From Trinickia violacea (lineage in GTDB: Bacteria > Pseudomonadota > Gammaproteobacteria > Burkholderiales > Burkholderiaceae), in contig NZ_CP040078.1 in NCBI RefSeq assembly GCF_005280735.1, positions 2,604,001 through 2,668,000 of the forward strand: 64,000 nucleotides of DNA, in the 5' to 3' direction. The position numbers were made by a program, and so were the translations under genes. This document shows, in pieces, positions 9,115 to 16,261 of this stretch. How positions within the stretch are numbered: position 1 is the first letter of the stretch; every line of letters starts with the position of its first letter. Under the pieces are notes generated by a model. It saw only the letters and a list, made by a program, of their open reading frames with translations. It had not been told where the DNA came from and searched no databases.

Positions 9115-10004
9115 CGTATGAAACGTTGCGCGTCCGCTCCGGCGACCTGAACCTCGCGGTCTATGTGAGCGGGCCGCCCGATGCGTCGCCTATCGTGCTC
9201 GTGCACGGCTATCCGGATTCGGCGGCCGTGTGGGAACCGTTGCGTGCGCAGCTCGAAACGCGCTATCGCGTGATCGCTTATGACGTTCGTGGTGCGGGCG
9301 CTTCAGACGCACCCTCTGAACGCGCGGGATATCGGCTTGAACCGCTTGCCGACGATCTCGCCACCGTCGCGAACGCAACCTGCGGCGCACGCCCCTTTCA
9401 TCTGGTCGGACATGATTGGGGTTCGATTCAGAGCTGGGAAGCCGTCACCGGCGAGGCGCTCAACGGACGCATTGCGTCGTTCACGTCGATCTCGGGGCCT
9501 TGCCTCGATCATGTAGCGGCTGCGTCGCGCGACGCTTCGCAGCGCTCAATCGGCGCGGATCTCGCGCAACGGCTGCGGTCGTGGTACATCGTGTTTTTTC
9601 ATCTTCCGCGCGTGCCCGAAATCATGTGGCGCTGCGCCGGCGTGCGGGCGTGGCCGCTTTGGATGAAGTGGAGCGAAAGCGTCGACATCGACCCCGACCC
9701 GGCTCAACTGCGCAACGCGCTCAACGGGCTCGAACTCTATCGCGCGAATTTCTTCGACCGGATACGCCACCCGCGCCCGAAACACGCCCACGCGCCGGTG
9801 CTGTTCATCGTGCCGAAGCACGACCGCTATGTCGGCCCCGCACTTTCGGTCGGCCTCGACCGCTGGCTCGGTCCCTATCAGCGCGAGGAGATCGATGCGG
9901 GGCACTGGGTCATTCTGCGCGACCCGGCAAGGATCGCCGCAAGCATCGACCGCTTCGTGACTCAGCATGAACCTCGCGCAGATGCTACGTCCCCGCTACG
10001 TTGA
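9111..10004 (+). CDS. Alpha/beta hydrolase, epoxide-hydrolase-like
   Basis: 297 residues of alpha/beta fold. The oxyanion region is VHGYPDSAAVWEP, the nucleophile elbow is GHDWGS with aspartate as nucleophile (as in epoxide hydrolases and haloalkane dehalogenases rather than esterases), and the C-terminal histidine is in DAGHWVILRDP. The start overlaps the preceding stop (ATGA). It closes the monooxygenase operon and probably opens an epoxide or hydrolyses the lactone or ester formed upstream (inferred). Its last 20 bp overlap convergently with the next gene on the opposite strand. Confidence 0.87.
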   Translation: MTYETLRVRSGDLNLAVYVSGPPDASPIVLVHGYPDSAAVWEPLRAQLETRYRVIAYDVRGAGASDAPSERAGYRLEPLADDLATVANATCGARPFHLVGHDWGSIQSWEAVTGEALNGRIASFTSISGPCLDHVAAASRDASQRSIGADLAQRLRSWYIVFFHLPRVPEIMWRCAGVRAWPLWMKWSESVDIDPDPAQLRNALNGLELYRANFFDRIRHPRPKHAHAPVLFIVPKHDRYVGPALSVGLDRWLGPYQREEIDAGHWVILRDPARIAASIDRFVTQHEPRADATSPLR

Positions 10005-10575
10005 TGGTCTGATCAATTCCTGAGCCCGCCATGGGTAATCGTCTGAAGAGCGCCGGGTAGTCGATCACGAGACCGTCTTCGTCGACTTTGAGGTTCGCCG
10101 CGAAATTCGAGCCCACGCTTTCATAGCGGTATTCGCGATCCGGTTCGATGCACGTATAGGCTTGCCGCATGCGCGTCACCTGCAAATCGGGCACCGAAAT
10201 GTACGCCATCTCCAGCACCCTGCGCTCGTCTTTCCGGAGTTTCAAGCGGCGGATCGGCAGTGTGTTCGTGTACGGCGTCGCGGCGATATCGATGTCGATG
10301 CAACCATCGATAGGTTCGAGCGCGAGACCCTTGCCGTCACGCCAATGGCCCGCGCCATCGCCGTGAAGCTCCAGGCTCGCGCCGCCCATCACACGCAGGA
10401 ACGCGTGCTTGACGCGCCATTGCGCGTCGCATTCGATGCGGTAGCACAGGCCGTATGCGCGGCCGTCGCGCTGCCCGGTCTGCACGCTCTCGACGACGTT
10501 GCCTTCGGCGTTGGCATCGAACGCCAGATGCTCGATGCCACCGTCCTCTTCCGATGCCCAGCGCACTTCTCGCAT
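9985..10575 (-). CDS. Putative glycolipid-binding protein (PF06475/DUF1089 type)
   Basis: 196 residues without signal peptide or membrane segment. The sequence (REVRWASEEDGGIEHLAF at the start, IDIDIAATPYTNTLPIRRL in the middle, DREYRYESVGSNFAANLKVD near the end) fits the family named putative glycolipid-binding after its beta-barrel fold, distantly like LolA/LppX. No biochemical role is established. ATG at 10575 has AGGAG eight bases upstream. It converges on the monooxygenase operon, overlapping its last gene by 20 bp. Confidence 0.75.
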   Translation of the reverse strand: MREVRWASEEDGGIEHLAFDANAEGNVVESVQTGQRDGRAYGLCYRIECDAQWRVKHAFLRVMGGASLELHGDGAGHWRDGKGLALEPIDGCIDIDIAATPYTNTLPIRRLKLRKDERRVLEMAYISVPDLQVTRMRQAYTCIEPDREYRYESVGSNFAANLKVDEDGLVIDYPALFRRLPMAGSGIDQTINVAGT

Positions 10576-10853
10576 TCGCGACGTCTCCTATCGGTGTCAA
10601 TGGAAAATGCCGAAATTGCGAGCCATCGTAGCGCAAACGCGACCCGCAAACGCCTGCCGCAAATAAACACTATCAACGGACTGGCATGCTGCACGCGCAG
10701 GATCTGCCCTATGCTCGCGAGTCGGAAACCGCGCGCTGCGGCACGCCTGCGCGAACGATCATCGCGTGTGCGATCTGCGTCATACTAAGCCGTCGCCCAG
10801 CAACACGCCGTCACGCGCTTAGCCCCTGCTTCCTGTACTTGAAGGAAACGAAC

Positions 10854-11630
10854 ATGTCATTCGCTCACGCGCCCAATCGCCGGATCGCCGCATCCGGGCC
10901 CATGTCCGCTGCCGAGCAGCAAACCCGCATCGATCTCGCCGCCGCCTACCGGCTCGCCGCACTCAATCAATGGGACGATCTCATCTACACGCATATCTCA
11001 GCGAGCGTGCCCGGCGAGCCCGGCCACTTCCTGATCAATCCGTTCGGGCTCGCATTCGATGAAGTGTGTGCCTCGAATCTCGTGAAAATCGACATCGAAG
11101 GCAATATCTTAGGCGCCAGCGAACATCCGGTGAACGCCACGGGCTTCGCGCTTCACGCCGCCGTGCACGCCGCGCGCGCCGACGCTTTCTGCGTGATGCA
11201 TCTGCACAATACGGCAGGCATTGCCGTCTCGGCGCAGCGCGAAGGACTCTTGCCGGCCTCGCAGCACGCGCTGCGCTTTTACGGTCAGCTCGCGTATCAC
11301 GATTACGAGGGGCTTGCGTTCACGCCGGCCGAAGGTGCGCGCCTCGTCGCGCACCTGGGCGACAAGCCCGCGATGCTATTGCGCAATCACGGCACGCTGA
11401 CCGCCGGCCGCACGGTCGCCGAAGCCTACGTGCTGATGGCCACGCTCATCAAAGCCTGCGAGATTCAGATCCAGGCGCAAGGCAGCAAGCAATACCTCGT
11501 GCTGCCGGACGACACGGTCGCCAAGCGCACGGCCGAGCAACTGCTCGACGGCGGCGCGATCGAAGGCGTGCTCGAATGGCCCGCGCTCTTGCGCAAGCTC
11601 GACCGCATCGATACGTCCTATCGCGACTAA
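10854..11630 (+). CDS. Class II aldolase/adducin-family protein
   Basis: 258 residues. The zinc-binding histidines are visible in VMHLHNTAG and NHGTLTAGRTVAEAY, and the N-terminal IYTHISASVPG segment is typical of the family, whose members are fuculose-phosphate or threonate-type aldolases/epimerases and decarboxylases. The specific substrate cannot be told. The frame opens further upstream (10686), but the ATG at 10854 has an AAGGAA site and begins the conserved part. A tautomerase gene follows 51 bp later and is probably in the same transcript. Confidence 0.88.
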   Translation: MSFAHAPNRRIAASGPMSAAEQQTRIDLAAAYRLAALNQWDDLIYTHISASVPGEPGHFLINPFGLAFDEVCASNLVKIDIEGNILGASEHPVNATGFALHAAVHAARADAFCVMHLHNTAGIAVSAQREGLLPASQHALRFYGQLAYHDYEGLAFTPAEGARLVAHLGDKPAMLLRNHGTLTAGRTVAEAYVLMATLIKACEIQIQAQGSKQYLVLPDDTVAKRTAEQLLDGGAIEGVLEWPALLRKLDRIDTSYRD

Positions 11631-11681
11631 GCACGTACCGCTCCAACCTATTCATCCCACCAATCTCAGAGGAGAGACGCG

Positions 11682-11879
11682 ATGCCAACATTCCATATCG
11701 AACTGTTCGAAGGCCGAAGCATCGAGCAAAAACGCAAGTTCGTCGAAGCGATCACGCGTGTGACGTGCGAGACGCTCGGCTGCGAAGCGAGCTCGGTCGA
11801 CATCATCCTCACGGACGTCAAACGCGAAAACTGGGCAACCGCAGGCCGCCTCTGGTCCGACCCGGAGCCTTCGGTTTAA
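11682..11879 (+). CDS. 4-oxalocrotonate tautomerase-family protein
   Basis: 65 residues, the normal size of a 4-OT subunit. Proline follows the initiator methionine (MPTFHIELFEG) and would be the N-terminal catalytic base after Met removal; the core ..RSIEQKRKFVEAITRVTCE and a WATAGRL segment follow. GAGGAGA lies just upstream of the ATG. The family tautomerises 2-hydroxydienoates or hydrolyses related acids. Its pairing with a class II aldolase suggests a short carboxylate-degrading module (inferred). Confidence 0.9.
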   Translation: MPTFHIELFEGRSIEQKRKFVEAITRVTCETLGCEASSVDIILTDVKRENWATAGRLWSDPEPSV

Positions 11880-11971
11880 ACGGCCTGCCATACCCTAAGA
11901 TGCTTTGCATGCCTTAGCGGTCAAGCACGAACACGAAGTTGCGACCTTTTTCAAGGCGCCTGTCCGAAATG

Positions 11972-11993
11972 CGCGAGGCTTCGACGCCTCGCG
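11972..11993 (+). terminator. Stem-loop after the tautomerase gene, possible terminator
   Basis: CGCGAGGC, six-base loop TTCGAC, GCCTCGCG: perfect 8-bp GC-rich stem 93 bp after the stop codon. No clear U run follows, so its role as a terminator is uncertain. Confidence 0.35.
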
Positions 11994-12524
11994 GCGCAAT
12001 ATTTCAGCAAAACCGCAACAGCGAGCTTTTGTCCTTGCGTCGCTATGGGCCGCGCACTAATTTTCGGTTCTAGGGCCACGCAAAAGGGATCGGCCCCAAC
12101 CGATCCGCACACAGCCCGGCGCCTTGCGCGCGGACGCGGCCCGGCAGGTCATAACGGGAGCCCCACCATGCATCGCCCGCCGATGGTTGCGGCGGGTGTG
12201 GCCGTGCGCCGCGCTCGCCTTGTACCGAGAATGTTTCGCCGTCCGTATCGTGCGCCAAGCATGCTCTATGACGGCTTTTCCGCGTATTGCGAATGCCCCG
12301 CTTGGCATCGGATCGTGCTGCCCCGGCATAGGAACGAGACGTTGGACGGGCAGCATTGTCTATTCGCGCCCAAACGACGGCTGAGCGTTTCATTCGATTA
12401 AAAGCGGCGAAACAAGACTCGCTTGTTATTCGTTTGAACGAACTCGGAAAGCACTCTGCAAGACAAGCGGCGCCCCTATGCGCTGCAGCGCGGTCGATTG
12501 CCGCACTTTTCAATGATCAGTCAA

Positions 12525-12538
12525 TTGACGCTCATCAA
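12525..12538. promoter_or_regulatory. FNR/ANR-like box 1 upstream of cydAB
   Basis: TTGAC-GCTC-ATCAA matches the FNR/ANR consensus TTGAT-N4-ATCAA at nine of ten positions. It lies about 200 bp before cydA. Confidence 0.5.
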
Positions 12539-12586
12539 AATGCGTTTTAGCGATTCGTTGCGCATCAGTCACTTACCTCTCGAAAT

Positions 12587-12600
12587 TTGATGCACATCAT
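12587..12600. promoter_or_regulatory. FNR/ANR-like box 2 upstream of cydAB
   Basis: TTGAT-GCAC-ATCAT, nine of ten consensus positions, centred 62 bp after box 1 and about 145 bp before cydA. Oxygen-dependent control of a high-affinity oxidase by an FNR-type regulator is common, so the placement is sensible. Confidence 0.55.
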
Positions 12601-12739
12601 TGACGACTCGGCATAAAGCGTCAAAACGCAGTGCAGCAAATTTCGCGTTGCTGCCCTAACCTTGCGGCCATCTGCATAGCACAGCGCAGTGCGTACCGGC
12701 ATCGGCCGGCACGCGTGGTCAACTTCTGCTCTCTGGCTT

Positions 12740-14158
12740 ATGGAACCCGCACTCAGCGCTTTCGAACTGGCGCGCATACAGTTCGCCTTCACCGTTTCAT
12801 TCCACATCATCTTTCCGGCGCTCAGCATCGGCTTAGCGAGTTTCATCACCGTGCTCGAATGGCGTTGGCTCAAAACCGGCAAGGCGTACTACAAAGATCT
12901 GTGCCTGTTCTGGTCGAAGATCTTTGCGGTCGCCTTCGGCATGGGGGTCGTCTCGGGCGTAGTGATGAGCTACCAATTCGGCACCAACTGGGCCGGCTTT
13001 TCAAAGTTCGCCGGACCGATCACCGGACCGCTCTTGGCCTACGAGGTCATGACCGCGTTCTTTCTCGAAGCCGGCTTCCTCGGCATCATGTTGTTCGGCT
13101 GGAAGCGCGTCGGACCGCGCGCGCACTTCGGCGCGACCTTGCTGGTGGCGATCGGCACGCTGATCTCCACGTTCTGGATTCTCGCGTCGAATAGCTGGAT
13201 GCAGACGCCGCAAGGCTTCACGATCGCCGACGGCCACGTGGTCCCAGTCGACTGGTTCAAGATCATCTTCAATCCTTCGTTTCCGTATCGTCTCGCGCAC
13301 ATGACGCTCGCCGCGTTCATCGTCGCCGCGCTCGTGGTGGCCGCGGTAGGTGCATGGCATTTGCTCAAAGGCCGGCGCGATCCGGCGGTGAAGAAGATGT
13401 TTTCGATGGCGCTGTGGCTGCTTTTGATCCTCACGCCGATTCAGGCATTGGTCGGCGATCAGCACGGCTTGAATACGCGCGAGTACCAACCCGCGAAGAT
13501 CGCGGCGATCGAGGGCTTGTGGGAAACCGAACAAGGAGGCACGGCGCTCAATCTGTTCGGCATCCCCGACATGGAAGCTGAAACGACGCGCTATGCCGTG
13601 TCGATCCCGCACCTCGGAAGCCTGATTCTCACGCACAGTTGGGATGGCGAAATTCGCGGCCTCAAAGAGTTTCCGAAGGAAGACCGGCCGGACTCGACCG
13701 TCGTGTTCTGGAGTTTCCGCATCATGGCCGGGCTCGGTGTGTTGATGATCCTGATGTCCGCGCTGTCGTGGTGGCTGCGCCGCCGCGGGCGTCTCTTCGA
13801 CGCGAAGTGGTTCCACCGCTTCGTCGTCGCGATGGGTCCCACCGGCTTCATTTCGCTGCTCACGGGATGGGTGACGACCGAAGTCGGCCGTCAGCCGTGG
13901 GTCGTGTACGGCGTGATGCGGACTTCGCACGCCGTGTCGCCGCTTACCGCGCAGCAGGTCGGCATTTCGCTGATGGCGTTCGTGGTCGTCTACTTCCTCG
14001 TATTCGGCACTGGCGTGTACTACATGCTGAAGCTGATGAAAAACGGCCCTGCACTGCCGCCTGCGGGACAGGAAGTGGAACACGACACGCCGCACGATAC
14101 GAACAAGCGCCCCAAGCGTCAGCCGATGCCGGCGCCCAAGCACTTGATCGACGCTTAA
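12740..14158 (+). CDS. cydA: Cytochrome bd-type ubiquinol oxidase subunit I (cyanide-insensitive type)
   Basis: 472 residues with about nine membrane helices. Haem-ligand positions are seen as H in VSFHIIFPALSIG and H in RLAHMTLAAF; the Q-loop keeps K and E (QPAKIAAIEG), and the signature GRQPW is present. The short Q-loop and overall length fit the CioA branch rather than the E. coli long-loop form. With CydB it oxidises ubiquinol and reduces O2 without proton pumping. I start at the ATG at 12740 (MEPALSAFELARIQFAF), the conserved N-terminus; a GTG 17 codons upstream is in frame and neither start has a strong Shine-Dalgarno. Confidence 0.95.
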   Translation: MEPALSAFELARIQFAFTVSFHIIFPALSIGLASFITVLEWRWLKTGKAYYKDLCLFWSKIFAVAFGMGVVSGVVMSYQFGTNWAGFSKFAGPITGPLLAYEVMTAFFLEAGFLGIMLFGWKRVGPRAHFGATLLVAIGTLISTFWILASNSWMQTPQGFTIADGHVVPVDWFKIIFNPSFPYRLAHMTLAAFIVAALVVAAVGAWHLLKGRRDPAVKKMFSMALWLLLILTPIQALVGDQHGLNTREYQPAKIAAIEGLWETEQGGTALNLFGIPDMEAETTRYAVSIPHLGSLILTHSWDGEIRGLKEFPKEDRPDSTVVFWSFRIMAGLGVLMILMSALSWWLRRRGRLFDAKWFHRFVVAMGPTGFISLLTGWVTTEVGRQPWVVYGVMRTSHAVSPLTAQQVGISLMAFVVVYFLVFGTGVYYMLKLMKNGPALPPAGQEVEHDTPHDTNKRPKRQPMPAPKHLIDA

Positions 14159-14218
14159 GCGCGCGAGCCGCATCGCTATCGTGGAAACTCGTAAAACCCC
14201 TGTATTTCGAGGCTTAAA

Positions 14219-15220
14219 ATGGATGTGACCGTTGTCTGGGCTGCGATCATCGCGCTCGGCCTGTTCCTGTATGTCGTGCTCGACGGCTTCGACCTCGGCA
14301 TCGGCATCGTCTTCCCGTTCTTCCCCGACGAGCGCGAGCGCGACCTCATGATGAACACCGTCGCCCCCGTGTGGGACGGCAACGAGACCTGGCTCGTACT
14401 CGGCGGTGCATCGCTGTTTGCCGTGTTTCCGGTCGTGTATTCGACGGTGCTTTCGGCGCTTTATCTGCCGCTCGTCTTCATGCTCATGTGTTTGATCTTT
14501 CGCGGCGTGTCGTTCGAGATCCGCGCCAAGGCGAAGCGCACGAAGCCCATGTGGGACCTTGCGTTCATCGGCGGCTCGACGGGCGCCGCGTTCTTTCAAG
14601 GGATTGCACTAGGCGCGTTCCTGCAAGGCATTCCGGTCGAGAACGGCCAGTTCGCCGGCGATGCGTTCGGCTGGCTCACGCCTTTCAGCCTGCTGACGGG
14701 GCTCGGGCTCGTCGCGACCTACGCGCTGCTCGGCGCGTGCTGGCTCGTCGCGAAGACCGAGGGCGACCTGCAGCGGCGCCTGCATCGCGTCGTATGGCCG
14801 CTCACGCTCGTGCTGCTCGCGTTCATCGCGATGGTCAGCGTCTGGACGCCGCTGCAAGACCCGAACATGGCCGCGCGCTGGTTCGATTCGGGCTTGTTCT
14901 ATCGCTTGCTGCCTGCGCCGTTCCTCGTCGCGGTCTGCGCAGTCGTCATGTATCGCGCAGTTCACGGCCAGCACCACACCACGCCGTTCCTCATCGCGCT
15001 CACGCTCGTGCTGCTCGGTTACGCCGGCCTGCTCGTGTCGCTCTGGCCGTACGCGATTCCGTCGACCTTGACCGTGTGGGAGGCGGCCGCACCGCGTTCG
15101 AGCCAGACCTTCACGCTCGCCGGGGCGGCGGTGATCCTGCCGATCATTCTCGGCTACACGATCTTGGGTTATTGGGTTTTCCGCGGGAAGGTACGTCATG
15201 GCGACGCGCATTATCACTAA
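14219..15220 (+). CDS. cydB: Cytochrome bd-type ubiquinol oxidase subunit II
   Basis: 333 residues, polytopic. The N-terminal signature (VLDGFDLGIGIVFPF, then VWDGNETWLVLGGASLFAVFP) is diagnostic of CydB/CioB. It begins 60 bp after cydA and pairs with it in the inner membrane. The last 23 bp overlap the start of a small membrane-protein gene in another frame, so the three genes form one translationally linked unit. Confidence 0.96.
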   Translation: MDVTVVWAAIIALGLFLYVVLDGFDLGIGIVFPFFPDERERDLMMNTVAPVWDGNETWLVLGGASLFAVFPVVYSTVLSALYLPLVFMLMCLIFRGVSFEIRAKAKRTKPMWDLAFIGGSTGAAFFQGIALGAFLQGIPVENGQFAGDAFGWLTPFSLLTGLGLVATYALLGACWLVAKTEGDLQRRLHRVVWPLTLVLLAFIAMVSVWTPLQDPNMAARWFDSGLFYRLLPAPFLVAVCAVVMYRAVHGQHHTTPFLIALTLVLLGYAGLLVSLWPYAIPSTLTVWEAAAPRSSQTFTLAGAAVILPIILGYTILGYWVFRGKVRHGDAHYH

Positions 15221-15371
15221 ATCGATGGCCGCGCTTCAACGCGCGAGCTGGGCGATTCCGAGCTGGGTCTGGTTCGTCGCGCTGTGGTGCGTGGGCGTGA
15301 GCGGCGCGATGCTGATCGGCGCGCTGTTCAAAGTGTTCATGAACGTCACGCTGTTTGCCGTTTCGAAGTGA
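15198..15371 (+). CDS. Small bd-oxidase accessory membrane protein (DUF2474/CydX-like)
   Basis: 57 codons from an ATG that overlaps the end of cydB by 23 bp. The protein has a short basic N-terminus and one membrane helix (WVWFVALWCVGVSGAMLIGA), like the single-helix third subunits (CydX, CydS, DUF2474 proteins) encoded right after cydAB in many bacteria. It most likely stabilises the oxidase. The family assignment rests on position, size and the WFVALW helix start. Confidence 0.75.
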   Translation: MATRIITKSMAALQRASWAIPSWVWFVALWCVGVSGAMLIGALFKVFMNVTLFAVSK

Positions 15372-15388
15372 CCTGCGGCACAGGACAC

Positions 15389-15420
15389 CGCCGGGGATGC
15401 TGTGATCGGCATCCCCGGCG
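15389..15420 (+). terminator. Terminator of the bd oxidase operon
   Basis: CGCCGGGGATGC, eight-base loop, GCATCCCCGGCG: perfect 12-bp stem 17 bp after the last operon stop codon, followed by a pyrimidine-rich tract (CTTCCCTCTCTCCCC). It is strong, though the U run is impure. A second weaker hairpin (7-bp arms) lies at 15481-15504. Confidence 0.75.
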
Positions 15421-15947
15421 CTTCCCTCTCTCCCCGTCTTTCCCCGGTCCCTCACCGCGTGGTATGCATTAGACGAATTGGCGCCGCGCTTTTTGAAGCG
15501 GCGCCGGGCGCTGCCTAGGCGCGTCGTTTTGAGGCGGGCCGCATCAGCACGCGATGCTCGTCGCCACCGGTACGACCGCGCCGCCGAAGATCGGATGCTT
15601 TACGCCAAAATTACCGATTCGGCAATTCCAATCCACGCGATCAGGTAACAATTTTCCAATCGGCACTCGCAGAAAACGCAATTATTTCCGCAACGCACCA
15701 TACGCCGGAGATGGAAAAATCTCGTCGGCTCAGGATTAAAAAATTAGTGCGAGGTTTTGCCCGCAATCGTTAAAACGGCCACCGGCTCCTATCGCGCTTT
15801 ACGCATGTTCGCCAATAGTTCTTCGCGTAATCCGGGTGCGGGTCAGCATAGTACCGAACCTGCGCCTCCTCTGTGCACAATCAGCAACGGCGCACCTCTG
15901 CACCGTTCCTTTGATAACAGCGCGAATATTTCCTATGGTTACAAATA

Positions 15948-15961
15948 CGAAAACGTTTGCG
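15948..15961. promoter_or_regulatory. LacI/PurR-type operator, copy 1
   Basis: CGAAAACGTTTGCG, built on the AAACGTTT palindrome with central CG that marks LacI-family sites; flanked by A on both sides it differs at one position from the E. coli PurR-box consensus in reverse complement (ACGAAAACGTTTGCGT). Confidence 0.6.
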
Positions 15962-15997
15962 ACCAGATGGTGAACCGGGATAAGCGTATGTCGTCCT

Positions 15998-16011
15998 CGA
16001 AAACGTTTGCG
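15998..16011. promoter_or_regulatory. LacI/PurR-type operator, copy 2
   Basis: The same 14 bases as copy 1, exactly 50 bp further on, close to five helical turns. It ends 24 bp before a TTGACA -35-like hexamer. Confidence 0.6.
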
Positions 16012-16035
16012 GCATTTGACATTTCGGCGATTTAA

Positions 16036-16065
16036 TTGACAGACATTGTTAAATATCACGAATAT
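16036..16065 (+). promoter_or_regulatory. Candidate sigma-70 promoter for the pel operon
   Basis: A perfect TTGACA at 16036-16041, with only a poor -10 (GAATAT, 18 bp downstream). About 200 bp before pelA. Weak evidence. Confidence 0.3.
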
Positions 16066-16261
16066 CCCGATGATAAATCCGGAATAAACACCCAATTACC
16101 CAATTGGCTGTGATATCTTCGCCCCCGTTTGAGATTTCAAAAAAAAACGAGAGCCTGCGGCATTAGACCGTGTCGTGGGGGGCAAGCATCGAACCGGATA
16201 GACGGTCGACGGCGATCGAGGCGGCCTTCAATGGCCGCGCCAGATAACAATATTCAAAACA

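Larger units (their letters stand above)
11880..12739. other. Long intergenic region upstream of the bd oxidase operon
   Basis: About 860 bp without a credible gene. It contains three perfect small hairpins: 11972-11993 (8-bp arms), 12087-12106 (7-bp arms, loop CCCCAA) and 12176-12196 (7-bp arms), then two FNR-like boxes near 12525 and 12587. Short frames here have no ribosome-binding site or family likeness. Confidence 0.5.
15421..16261. other. AT-richer leader region upstream of pelA
   Basis: 840 bp with no convincing gene and visibly lower GC than its surroundings from about 15600. It holds two identical LacI-type palindromes (15948, 15998), a TTGACA hexamer at 16036-16041 and, at its end, a 30-codon frame (16230-16323) with GAGGCGG upstream whose end overlaps the start of pelA. 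The length suggests a long, regulated 5' leader. Confidence 0.55.

Noticed and set aside
13001..14599. 532-codon frame antisense to cydA/cydB
   Set aside because: Arg/His/Asp-rich shadow of real membrane-protein genes; no family features.
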